DNA of 16,282 nucleotides from Planctomycetota bacterium (GTDB taxonomy: Bacteria; Planctomycetota; Phycisphaerae; WQYP01): contig JAKAZF010000008.1 of NCBI GenBank assembly GCA_021826605.1, positions 1 to 16,282 on the forward strand. Reading direction: 5' to 3'. Below the pieces are notes generated by a model. That model saw only the letters and a program-made list of their open reading frames with translations. It searched no databases and was not told the DNA's origin. Each line of letters begins with the position of its first letter. Position 1 is the first letter of the stretch. The position numbers were made by a program, and so were the translations under genes. Of the stretch, positions 7,074-15,500 are shown piece by piece.

Positions 7074-8339
7074 GTGACGCAAATAAAGGCAGGACAACAA
7101 CCAGCATCCATTATGGCAGCCACTGATTTGGCGTATTACGGATTCCGCGTGGCAGCGCGCTGGGGTTTGGCTGCGGGATGCGCCATCATTCTATGTCTGG
7201 CCGAACTGCCGCGGCCGATACTGGCGCGTGCCGCCGCGCAAACCCGGCCGCAGGGGCCTCCGCCAGTGGTCTCCCACGTACTCCACCTTGCGGCGGAAAA
7301 TCAGGGCAATTGTCTTGGATGCGCCGAAGTAGCGGGGAAAACGTTCGTCGTAATCGGTTCCGCCTATGGTCTGACAGTTCTAGGTCTGCGTCCGCGTCAT
7401 AATCCACTTTCGTGGAGGTCCGTATCATCAGACGGGCATTTTTGGATTTCGCTGCCGGATTTGGATGCGGTAAATTGCATAGCAATAAATCCGCTTAAGG
7501 GCCGAGTTGTCTTCGGAACAATAGGGGGGGCGGTAGAAATGTGTCAACTATCACCGCTGCGGAAGTTGTGGAGCCGCCAGATATTCTCCCATGACGGACC
7601 AGTGACAGGCCTGTGCGTGCTGGATGGGGGCGCGAAAATCGGTGTGGCCGGATATTCCGGAATGAAGGGCATTTTGGGCCTTTCCCCTGCACAGGCAAAG
7701 AAATACTTGATAAAGGGTGCGATTGTAATTTTAGACGCGAAAACAGGCGCGGTGGTCAGACGAATCGGTGCATCATCCCTCCCCTACCTTTCGCTTTGCG
7801 CTGTTGGGCGGTCCGAAGTGGTCACATCAATCGACCCTAAGCCCGGAGTGTCACACTACAGCAATCGGGTGCACTTTGAACTCTGGAACTGGCGAACCGG
7901 CACGTGCCGCCGCCGCATGGTCAACATGGCGGGAAAGCTGCCCGCCTGGCGAGCCGTAGCACTTCCGGGTAAGCGCCTTGCGGCCGTCTGCGGCTATAGG
8001 AGTTTGGTCGTGCGGTCCCTGTCGCCTGGGGCGAAGGCCCTGCACGTCCGTACGACGGGCAACTGGCAGAACACTTTAGCGGTTTCACCGAACGGTCGGC
8101 TGATCGCAACGCCGATGTCCGGTGGCGGCGCGCAGCTATGGGATGCCAAGACGCTTCATCTTGTCGCCACGCTTGGCAATGTCGGTCGGGTGAATCAGAG
8201 CACCCTGGCGGGCATCGTGACGGAAATCGCCTTTACGCCGCACGGCCGATACGTGCTCACGCTTCAAATTAACCGGGCGAAGGTGGAAGCATGGCGCGTG
8301 CCGCGAAATGCGATGAAGGACGCTGCACCAATGAAATAG
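7074..8339 (+). CDS. Exported or membrane-anchored WD40-like beta-propeller protein of unknown function
   Basis: I do not recognise a named family. The protein has about 421 residues. A hydrophobic stretch at about 30-52 (WGLAAGCAIILCLAELP, then an Ala-rich segment) looks like a signal peptide or anchor. The rest is built of short beta-rich units typical of WD40/quinoprotein-like propellers: DAVNCIAINPLKGRVVFG, GAIVILDAKTGAVVRRIG, LAVSPNGRLIATPMSGGG followed by AQLWDAKTLHLVATL, and IAFTPHGRYVLTL near the C-terminus. Such propellers usually bind protein partners in the periplasm or at the surface. I chose the GTG at 7074 because GAGGA lies eight bases upstream; a GTG at 7038 and ATGs at 7044 and 7113 are in the same frame with poorer sites. 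A tract of seven G at 7524-7530 lies inside the frame. It is monocistronic, divergent from the dcw operon, and closed by a terminator. Confidence 0.75.
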   Translation: MTQIKAGQQPASIMAATDLAYYGFRVAARWGLAAGCAIILCLAELPRPILARAAAQTRPQGPPPVVSHVLHLAAENQGNCLGCAEVAGKTFVVIGSAYGLTVLGLRPRHNPLSWRSVSSDGHFWISLPDLDAVNCIAINPLKGRVVFGTIGGAVEMCQLSPLRKLWSRQIFSHDGPVTGLCVLDGGAKIGVAGYSGMKGILGLSPAQAKKYLIKGAIVILDAKTGAVVRRIGASSLPYLSLCAVGRSEVVTSIDPKPGVSHYSNRVHFELWNWRTGTCRRRMVNMAGKLPAWRAVALPGKRLAAVCGYRSLVVRSLSPGAKALHVRTTGNWQNTLAVSPNGRLIATPMSGGGAQLWDAKTLHLVATLGNVGRVNQSTLAGIVTEIAFTPHGRYVLTLQINRAKVEAWRVPRNAMKDAAPMK

Positions 8340-8366
8340 CCCTAAACTCGGGATCCCTGCCATGAG

Positions 8367-8386
8367 CCAGGCCTAGCCGGATTTTT
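8367..8386 (+). terminator. Intrinsic terminator after the beta-propeller gene
   Basis: A GC stem (CC-A-GGC, loop CTA, GCC-GG, with one bulged A) at 8367-8380 is followed by A and five T at 8381-8386. It starts 28 bases after the stop codon at 8339, the usual position for a rho-independent terminator. Confidence 0.55.
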
Positions 8387-8413
8387 ACAAATCGGGATAG
8401 GGTACGGTTTGCG

Positions 8414-8657
8414 GTGAGCCGGCTTTGCCCCGTGCGAGTGGAGCCGGAGTTTGTACGGATCGTTCCGGCTTGGGGATTAACGATCGGTGTTGCCGGAGCC
8501 TTTTTGGCGATTATTGCCCCCGGTATTTTCTCATTTGGCAATCCTGTGTTTCCGGGGGGATTGGCGGCTGCGTCGGTGCCGCCATTAGCGGCGCGGTCAC
8601 GCTCGTCCTTATGGCACGGCACATAATGGGCTCAACCGCTTTAAAATGTGCAGTCCG
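8414..8657 (+). pseudogene. Possible frameshifted small two-helix membrane protein
   Basis: From a GTG at 8414 one frame gives a short polar lead and then a hydrophobic helix (GLTIGVAGAFLAIIAPGIF). It then runs into a G6 tract near 8555-8560 and ends in low-complexity residues and a stop at 8626. In the -1 frame, the sequence just after the G tract gives a second coherent hydrophobic helix (GGCVGAAISGAVTLVLMARH). Joining the two would give a two-helix protein of roughly 75 residues if one G were restored. I do not recognise the family, and no ribosome binding site supports the start. It could be a pseudogene, a read error, or chance. The 3' side runs into the transposase remnant. Confidence 0.3.
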
Positions 8658-8658
8658 A

Positions 8659-9012
8659 TTACGCAGGCCCGTTCGTATGCAGCTCACCGCCGCTGGTGTC
8701 GCGATCCTCGGCCGCTCCGTCGCGGGTGCGGCGATCGGAGCTGGTAAAGCGGGCTCCTTTGGGTGCGGCGGGCCAGGGGCATCCGTCCCGCGCCGGCCGT
8801 TGGATTCGCATCGCCATCAAAAGCCATAATAATTGTCACCGGCAGGCATCAAGGCGATCGGCAGCCGCGCCGTTGTGCGGCACATCGCGGGGCAGACCGC
8901 GAACAGGCGGCACGAGAAGCCGGAATGTCGGCGCGCGAGAAAAACACCGGCGGGATCCGGAAAGAAACTGGCCCAACGCCGAGCCAAGCTCACCCATTTT
9001 TTCGACCGTCAT
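8659..9012 (-). pseudogene. 5' remnant of an IS701-type transposase gene
   Basis: An ATG at 9012 has AAGGA seven bases upstream and opens a 58-codon frame ending at 8836. Its pattern (MTVEKMGELGSALGQFL, then CFSRAPTF, then VRGLPRDVPHNGAAA) resembles the conserved N-terminus of IS701-type transposases (LGPAL..FL, CF.R, YVRGLLSDLPRKS). Past the stop, other minus-strand frames down to 8659 give weaker matches, such as a DGDAMR-like segment and a KGAR...DRRTRDG...H segment that may echo the region around the first catalytic Asp. The full family protein is about 400 residues, so most of it, including the rest of the DDE triad, is gone. I see the start signal and the N-terminal pattern directly; the family name is from memory of its motifs, and the extension below 8836 is inference. 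Confidence 0.5.
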
Positions 9013-9134
9013 GAGAACATCCTTGTTCCGTGACAGCGCTACCGGCCCAGTCCCGTAAAATCCTGGGCGGAAAATACGATGCAGAAGTAATAGGACAGCC
9101 TTCTGGCGCCTTCCAAGCAACCTTTCCGTCTCAT
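9013..9134. other. Non-coding gap, probably former insertion-sequence end
   Basis: No gene is visible. This stretch lies upstream of the transposase remnant and would have held one end of the element. A loose inverted repeat (CCCAG and CTGGG around 9050-9070) is present, but no terminal repeat can be defined by eye. Confidence 0.3.
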
Positions 9135-9156
9135 GGGTTCCGGAATTCATGAACCC
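9135..9156 (-). terminator. Possible hairpin terminator of the PEP-CTERM pair
   Basis: A perfect 6-base inverted repeat (GGGTTC and GAACCC) with a 10-base loop begins 21 bases after the stop of the second PEP-CTERM gene. No U tract follows, so it may only stabilise the transcript end. Confidence 0.35.
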
Positions 9157-9176
9157 GGCCACAGCGGAGAATCGCG

Positions 9177-10601
9177 TCACATATCCCGCGTGCAATCGCC
9201 TGCGCGACTACGGCCTCTTTGCCGAAAAACCAGCATGAGCGATGCGGCACCTGCCGCCAGAATGGGGAAGGAACCAGGCTCCGGCGTCGGCTGGCCATAG
9301 CCTACGAGCTGAATGCTGCCATCTCCAAGCATGGAGGTATAGTTCAGATAGGCCGTGGCTAACCCGGAAACTGTGGGGGAAAATTGAACTTCAAAAGCCG
9401 CCGGACCGGCGCCGCTGGGCAGGTCAAAATATCCTGTACTTGAAATGCCACTGGTCCCCGGTTGATATGGCGCCGGTAAAATCTTGAACTCGCCGGCCTG
9501 CGGGCCGGTCAGGCCGGTGATAAATCCCGCGTCGATGGGAAGGACAGCGTTTGACACAACGAAGGGCTCCACGGCCGTATTGCCTGTAAGCGTTACCTCG
9601 TTGAGAGACTGTTGGCCGAGATTAACCCTGCCGAATTCGAATAAATAAGCGTTTGGCTGCGTTTGTCCGTAAGCAAACATGTCGGACGAGGCATTAACGG
9701 GGACCGGGTTGGATGTCGGTGTGAAATTGGTGCTTTCAATATACGCCGTGCCATTGGTCCCGTGTGCTATCTGTCCGGATTGACCGCCCGACACTCGAAT
9801 TACCCCGGCGGTGCCGAAAGTGATGACCCTGGCGGCCAGCCAAACGGTGCCCCCTGCACCGCCGCCTCCGCCGCCGCCGTTTAACAACATACTTCCGTTA
9901 CCGCCGTTGGCCGTAATTGCAGCGTTGATATTTAAGTTATTATACGCTTCAATCTGGATGGCGCCGCCTCCTCCGCCGCCGCCATAAGTTCCGCCCCGAT
10001 TGAGGGGTAATCCCGCCCCTCCGCCGCTGCCTCCGATAAAACCGAATCCCAAGGCGTTCGTGTCTGCAGACGTGGCGCTGTAGCCTGCTGCGCCGCCGTA
10101 ATGCCCTTGTCCGTGGGGCAATGTCGGCGTACCGCCGCTATAACCGCCTGGCGCACCAGCCCCCGCGACGTTGTACCCGCCATTGCCTCCGTTAAGGGAA
10201 ATGCGTGAATCGATTGTGGCGCTCGCCTGACTCTGTAAAACCAAGCCGTAGGCGCCGGTTGCGTTGACCGTTACACCGGGGCCGATATCAATGGAGTTAA
10301 AATTAAATACCGAGGCAAAACTAAGTTCACCGGGAATGCGCTGCACGTTACCCTGAAACGTTTGTCCGTTAAAACTGATCGTCGGGCCACGCTGGGGCGT
10401 AGACCCGGCCGGGGAGCCCGTAAAGATATTCACCACCCCGCTTGATACGTCAAGAGATCCGATTGGAGATGGAGTATTGCTCAGCGGCACCGGGCCGGCA
10501 AAGATGCAATTTCCAGCGGTGAAGGCCGCAGCGTTGCAGCAAGCTGCGGCCAGCCAGGCAATATGCGTAAAGTTTGGACGAGAATTTAATTTGCGTGACA
10601 T
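9177..10601 (-). CDS. PEP-CTERM sorting domain protein, Gly-rich repeats plus ASH-like domain (paralogue 2)
   Basis: A 474-residue exported protein. The order is: a hydrophobic N-terminal signal (about 12-36), an N-terminal beta region with ISFNGQTF (75-82) and IDIGPGVTVNATG (104-116), a Gly-rich stretch (136-255, with runs of seven Gly), a C-terminal ASH/choice-of-anchor-like domain (about 320-436, with GLTGPQAGEFKIL and VQFSPTVSGLATAYLNY), and the sorting tail TPEPGSFPIL (439-448), a helix, and an Arg cluster (RQRGRSR). PEP-CTERM tails are cut by exosortases and mark surface or extracellular proteins. I chose the ATG at 10601 because AGGGAA lies just upstream; an ATG at 10616 would add five residues. 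It lies 60 bases after its paralogue, in the same operon. The molecular function is unknown; a structural or surface-matrix role is inference. Confidence 0.85.
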   Translation of the reverse strand: MSRKLNSRPNFTHIAWLAAACCNAAAFTAGNCIFAGPVPLSNTPSPIGSLDVSSGVVNIFTGSPAGSTPQRGPTISFNGQTFQGNVQRIPGELSFASVFNFNSIDIGPGVTVNATGAYGLVLQSQASATIDSRISLNGGNGGYNVAGAGAPGGYSGGTPTLPHGQGHYGGAAGYSATSADTNALGFGFIGGSGGGAGLPLNRGGTYGGGGGGGAIQIEAYNNLNINAAITANGGNGSMLLNGGGGGGGAGGTVWLAARVITFGTAGVIRVSGGQSGQIAHGTNGTAYIESTNFTPTSNPVPVNASSDMFAYGQTQPNAYLFEFGRVNLGQQSLNEVTLTGNTAVEPFVVSNAVLPIDAGFITGLTGPQAGEFKILPAPYQPGTSGISSTGYFDLPSGAGPAAFEVQFSPTVSGLATAYLNYTSMLGDGSIQLVGYGQPTPEPGSFPILAAGAASLMLVFRQRGRSRAGDCTRDM

Positions 10602-10661
10602 TTTTAGTTCCCTCATATTGGAAATATAACAGCTTACATGAACCGAATTGGTATCCGGCTC

Positions 10662-12221
10662 TCACATCCGAACACCTATCTTCCGATTCTTTTTCTTAAT
10701 GGCGATCGCTGCGACAGCCCCCCATCCCAGCAGTAGCAGCGAACCGGGTTCGGGGACCGCCGCGCCGTATCCAACAAGGGAAACAGAGCCGCTGCCGGCA
10801 TCCGAAACATAATTTAAAGTCGCCTGGGCTTCTCCAACCGTGTTGGGATCAAATCGAACGAATACGTAATACGGTTGGGTGCCGGTAAATGCGAACGGCA
10901 GCGCGTTCACCGCGCCGGATGTCGATGGATCAATCAGTTGAAATTCGGACGCATTTGGTCCGGTGATACCGGTCACTTCTCCATTGAGCGTTCCAAGTTC
11001 ATTGGATTGCGCCTGCGGGACCATGCCAACGGCCAAGGTCTTGTATGTCAGCGGAGCGATGGTGTTGAATGCAAGCGAATTTGTTGAGCTGGCAATTGCC
11101 ACCGGCACCGCGGCAAGAATGCCGTTGCGGCCGTAACCACCCGGGCCCGGACCGGTCCCGCCCGCCACCGTCATCGGCTGGGTTGGTGATTGACCATACC
11201 CTGCAAAGTCCGAGGCGTTGGTCGATTGCAGTAATACCTGGCCGCCTCCGCCGCCCCCCGCTTCCTGACTGTTGCCTCCGTTGGCCGTGACCGATCCGCC
11301 GGTCCCCAAGACTATTTGTGCCGCACTGATGCGAATCCCTCCACCGCTGCCGCCTCCGCCGCCGCCGTTGACGTCAATGCTTCCATTGCCGCCGTCGGCG
11401 GTTATGGGCGCGTCAATGGATAGCCGTGAAATTGCGTCGATTTCCAGCGCGCCGCCGCCTGCACCGCCGCCGCCAACTCCGGAGGTTGAGGTCTGCAGGC
11501 CGGCTCCTCCGCCGCTGCCGGCATAAAGAGCTTTACTGGTATAGAGCCCGGCAGCATCATTGGCGTACATTCCGCCGTAGGTCGTGCTGGTTTCCGGGGT
11601 GGTGCCGACTGTATACGAGAACGCTCCAGAGCCTCCGAATCCGCCGCCTCCGCCCTGCGCGCCGCCTGCACCCGGGCCTTCTCCCACGGGCGAGGACGGT
11701 GAGCCGCCGTTGAAGCCGCCCGCGACGCCAAGTCCGGGGGTTTGATAGGAACCATGGCCGCCATTGACGGATATTGCCGAGTCGATGGTCGCGGAGCCAC
11801 GGCTCAACAACGCCAAGCCATTAAACCCCGTCACGTTTACAGAAACGCCGGCGCCGATGGAAATCCGGCTGAAATCAAACTTCGCGATTTGCGGGGCGCC
11901 CGTGGAAATCGGGCCTGTATATGAACTGATCGAATCCTGATATGTGCCGTTGTCAACAAAACCCTGATTCAGAACGATGCCGGCAAAGGTCTGGCCGTTG
12001 AAAGTGATCGTCGGCGCCAAATAGGAACTGTCGCCGTACGCACTGCCGGTGAAAATGTCCACGGTTCCCGAGGTGACCACGAGACCTGCGGTTGGGCCGA
12101 TTTCCGCGGTTGAAAAAGGATTGAGCAGCGGGCTTGCAATCGCCTGCGGAAGGTTAGCGGCGGCACCTATCAAAATCGCTTCAGCGGCAATCAACAGTCT
12201 GACAATACTTGCTCGTCGCAT
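10662..12221 (-). CDS. PEP-CTERM sorting domain protein, Gly-rich repeats plus ASH-like domain (paralogue 1)
   Basis: A 519-residue exported protein and first gene of the pair. A clear signal peptide (MRRASIVR, hydrophobic core to about 22, cleavage near AIA at 27-29) is followed by a beta region with ITFNGQTF (72-79) and ISIGAGVSVNVTG (120-132). A Gly-rich region (about 154-330) has several runs of four to six Gly. An ASH/choice-of-anchor-like domain (about 380-487, with GITGPNASEFQLI, VRFDPNTVGEAQATLNY and VSLVGYG) precedes the tail VPEPGSLLLLGW (489-500), a helix and the basic end KKKNRK. The same blocks occur in the same order in the next gene, so the two arose by tandem duplication. The ATG at 12221 has AAGG six bases upstream. 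Export by Sec and exosortase processing follow from the family; the function is unknown. Confidence 0.87.
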   Translation of the reverse strand: MRRASIVRLLIAAEAILIGAAANLPQAIASPLLNPFSTAEIGPTAGLVVTSGTVDIFTGSAYGDSSYLAPTITFNGQTFAGIVLNQGFVDNGTYQDSISSYTGPISTGAPQIAKFDFSRISIGAGVSVNVTGFNGLALLSRGSATIDSAISVNGGHGSYQTPGLGVAGGFNGGSPSSPVGEGPGAGGAQGGGGGFGGSGAFSYTVGTTPETSTTYGGMYANDAAGLYTSKALYAGSGGGAGLQTSTSGVGGGGAGGGALEIDAISRLSIDAPITADGGNGSIDVNGGGGGGSGGGIRISAAQIVLGTGGSVTANGGNSQEAGGGGGGQVLLQSTNASDFAGYGQSPTQPMTVAGGTGPGPGGYGRNGILAAVPVAIASSTNSLAFNTIAPLTYKTLAVGMVPQAQSNELGTLNGEVTGITGPNASEFQLIDPSTSGAVNALPFAFTGTQPYYVFVRFDPNTVGEAQATLNYVSDAGSGSVSLVGYGAAVPEPGSLLLLGWGAVAAIAIKKKNRKIGVRM

Positions 12222-12270
12222 ATAAAGCCTTTCGCACCCTCGTTGCGTGCCTTCGATTCAAACACCGCTG

Positions 12271-12290
12271 AGTTGAAAATTATGTCAACT
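12271..12290. promoter_or_regulatory. Inverted repeat that may be an operator for the PEP-CTERM pair
   Basis: AGTTGA and TCAACT flank an 8-base AT-rich spacer, about 50 bases before the start of paralogue 1 and downstream of its best promoter. That is where a repressor site would lie. The right half also contains a TTGACA on the minus strand, so it could instead be part of a second promoter. Confidence 0.25.
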
Positions 12291-12313
12291 GTCGCTATTT
12301 CTCCGTGTGCAAG

Positions 12314-12340
12314 CTTATATCGGACTGTGCGTCTTGTCAA
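12314..12340 (-). promoter_or_regulatory. Sigma-70-like promoter for the minus-strand PEP-CTERM pair
   Basis: On the minus strand a perfect TTGACA (12340-12335) is followed, 15 bases on, by TATAAG (12319-12314), five of six matches to the -10 consensus. The spacer is two bases short of ideal. Transcription would start near 12306, leaving a leader of about 85 bases. Confidence 0.4.
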
Positions 12341-12379
12341 GCACCAGACCTAGAAAAAAGGTCTTTCCACAAAATAACC

Positions 12380-12408
12380 TTGCAATTTATAAGTCCTCTT
12401 ATTAGGAT
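12380..12408 (+). promoter_or_regulatory. Weak candidate promoter for the large repeat-protein gene
   Basis: TTGCAA (12380-12385) and TAGGAT (12403-12408) are separated by 17 bases in the AT-rich middle of the divergent gap, about 105 bases before the gene start. Each box has about four of six consensus matches. A short hairpin-forming repeat (GACCT and AGGTC, 12347-12363) lies between this and the opposing promoter. Confidence 0.25.
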
Positions 12409-12513
12409 TAACACCTATCGGGTATTGTAGTGGTTATTTTGCTCGTCCGCGTTGTCGCGGGGGAGAAACACAATTTCCTTGATTTAAGCTCGCATACAGG
12501 GAGGAGCAGCATC

Positions 12514-15500
12514 ATGAAAAAGCCGCACGGCACCAACGGATACCAAACGCAATCGACGCGCTTTCCGGCTCGGAAACGATTTTTTGCCCGGGTCGGCGCG
12601 GCGGCAATCGCCATTCCCATTACCGTCGGCTTGGCGAGCGTTTCGGCGACCACAACACCAATTACTTCCGAGGCAACCTGGCTGGGCACGCAAACCGGTG
12701 CCAACTGGAGCAACCCGGCCAATTGGTCCTACAGCGTTTCGCCAACCGGACAGGTCTACCCGAACAACGGAAGCGGTGGCATCAGTTACTTCGACGTGTC
12801 GATTAATCCACCAGTTGCCGCCAATCTGGACGTCAATGCCGGCATCGCCGATCTCTCCGTGGCTTCCGACGCCTTGCTGAATGTCAACAGCGGAGAAAGC
12901 TTGGCAATGACCGGCGCGAACCTTGCCAACGACGGAACGATCGTCATAAATTCGTCCGGATCTGCGAATGTCTCTTCGCTGGTCTTGGATAATTCCGTAT
13001 CGCTGGCGGGAACGGGAACCTTGCGGCTTAATGGCATGGCCCCCGCAGATGCTCAGATACTTGGCGGGACCGGGGGTTATTTAACCGTCGGCTCCGGTTC
13101 CTCGATTACGGGTAGTGGACAAAGCTCGGTGGGGATTCTGAATAACGGAACCATCGACGCGAACGTCGCCGCTCAACGGCTCTTTCTGACCGCGTCGGAC
13201 GTCACCAACAACAATCTGATCGAGGCCGCCGGTGGCGGGATACTGACCGTTCAGGGGATCGCCGTTACGCAGGGCGCATCCTCGGCGACTATCCTTGCCG
13301 CAGGGGCTTCCAGCACTGGCGCAGCAAGCACAGTGGTGCTGCGGTCTGCAACAATTGACGGCGGTGAGCTGAATTCATCAGGTCCCGGTCAGATATCCAT
13401 TTACGGAAGCAGCACGTTGCAGGGCGTTACCAATAACGCGGCTATTAATATACTTGACGGTCAGACGTTAAACGTCGCTGGAAATTTGACGAACAATGGC
13501 ACGATCAATGTCAACCAGGCCTCGACGGCTTCGTCGACCAGCAATTTGACTTTTTCGGGCGGAACGATCAGCGGTACCGGCTTTATCAACTTAAGTGCCG
13601 CCGGCACCGGCGCAGAGCTTAACTCCGCACAAAGCATGACGTTTGGCTCCGGCCAAACCGTTGACGGCCAGGGTACGATTACCTCAAATTTTACTAACGA
13701 CGGAACAATTAATGCCAATGTGTCGGGACAATCGCTTATTTTAGGCCCAACCAACGTATCCTTGGCCTCGCCTCTGGTGAATAACAACCTCATTGAAGCG
13801 ACCAACGGGGGATTGCTTCAACTTCCGGCCTATACCGGACTCCTGCAGGGGCCTTTCGGTATTATCTCCGCCAACGGCGGCAATGTTTTATTTGGCGGCA
13901 ATGGCGGCGTGGTTCAAGGAATCTTACAAAGCGCAAATGGCGGAGAGTTCATTGCGACGGCAGCGGGATCCTATGTGACCAATGTAACGTCCAACGCGGT
14001 GATACTTGTTCCCGGTGGGAGCCGCCTGTCGCTTGACGGTAGCTTCGTTGATAATGCCCGCATCCAAGTTGGTTCGGGGGCATCGTCGGCATATGGCATC
14101 CTTGACGTCAGTAACATTTCCGGACCCGGCACGATTACCTTGGTAAATGGGCAGGTCAGCGGCGCGGGCACCACGATGGGAGTCCAGGCAGCCGGACACA
14201 CGATAGATGGAGTCGGAGTTGTCAGCGGCCTCAATAACCATGGGCTTATCAATGCGAATGTTGCCGGAGGGACGCTCGTAATCGGGCCGTTCAACGCTTC
14301 AAATTCCGGGACGATTGAGGCTACCAACGGCTCGTTAATAATTGAAAACGCATCCACTACGATTAGTAACGACGGAACGATTTTGGCCGATGGCGGCTAT
14401 GTTGGTTTTGCACCCCAGTCAGGCACGTCCGTCGGAACTTACGGCTACGTGGACGGCGGGACGTTGAAAACCGTCAATGGCGGCACGATGACGATCTCCG
14501 ATGAATTCCTTTCGAATGTCACTATCCCGGTGAATACTACGGTTAGCTGGAAGAATGTCGGAATTTATCAGGCGGAGGTTGATGGGCATGTACTCGCCAG
14601 TGGGTCAACAGGAATATTTGGCATTTCTGGTGTGCCAATTCCGCTGGACCAGAATTCCGAATTAACGGGAACGGGTACGATTACCTTTTCTTCGACTGCA
14701 CCGACAGCCTCCCTGGCCGACAAGTCAGCCGGTGGATACCTGACTATTGGTTCCGGGCTTTTGATTAATGGTTCGGTGGAAATTGGCCCCAACGTGATAA
14801 ATAACGGTGAGATTGAAGCTCAAGGTGCGGGGCAATATATCAGTTTAGCGCTCTTCGGTGGATCGGTTACGAACAACAATCTGATTTCCGCAGGTGCCGG
14901 TGGTGTCGTCGTTGCTGACGGCAACGTGGTTCAGGGCTCAAATGGCAAATTGCAGGCGGCGGCCGGCGGATTGGTAGTTCTGGGCAATTCTCCTGGTGAC
15001 AATCCCTTCACGCTTACTGGAGGATATTTGGACAACTCCGGCGACGGCCATATTAACGTCGGTCAACTTGATTTAGCCGGCGTTATAAATCTAGCCGCAC
15101 TTTCAGTGGAACCGGGGGCAACGCTGGAGGTTTCCGGCAATTTCGAGAATAACGGCGTTATTTCCTTCCAGAACGCGCCGGTCCCAACCGGTTCGCCTGC
15201 GACTCCTGCGGTCGATCAACTGCTGTTTTCCACCGGCACGCTTTCCGGTACGGGGGCCATAGAGCTGGGGGCAACAAATGCGGGCGTCACGCTCGGCACC
15301 GTTGCCGGCGCTACGCTTACCCAGGCAAGCCAGCACACTGTCTCCGGGTACGGCACTATCAGCGCAACGATGCTCAATGACGGCACAATTAATGCGAATT
15401 CGCCAAATCAAACAATCTTGGTGAACGGTCTTCTCACAAACAACGGCTTGGCCGAGGCCAGCAACGGAGGAACCCTGGAAATCAATGCCAACTCCTTGAC

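Noticed and set aside
6764..7123. Minus-strand frame for a small protein with a hydrophobic N-terminus and a Gly/Pro-rich middle
   Set aside because: None of its start codons has a ribosome binding site, its 5' end is antisense to the propeller gene, and I see no known family. Codon use is not implausible, so it is only weakly rejected.
8648..9058. Plus-strand frames of about 80-136 codons between the propeller and PEP-CTERM genes
   Set aside because: Translations are Arg/Pro/Ser-rich and lie antisense to the transposase remnant; they look like chance open frames in GC-rich DNA.
9840..10030. Runs of CCGCCG resembling a simple DNA repeat or CRISPR-like array
   Set aside because: They are Gly codons of the PEP-CTERM protein read from the opposite strand; spacing is irregular and there are no unique spacers.
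12430..12513. Upstream extension of the giant PEP-CTERM gene by 28 codons
   Set aside because: The extension places a non-signal sequence before the basic/hydrophobic signal peptide and lacks a ribosome binding site, whereas the ATG at 12514 has GGAGGAG at good spacing.
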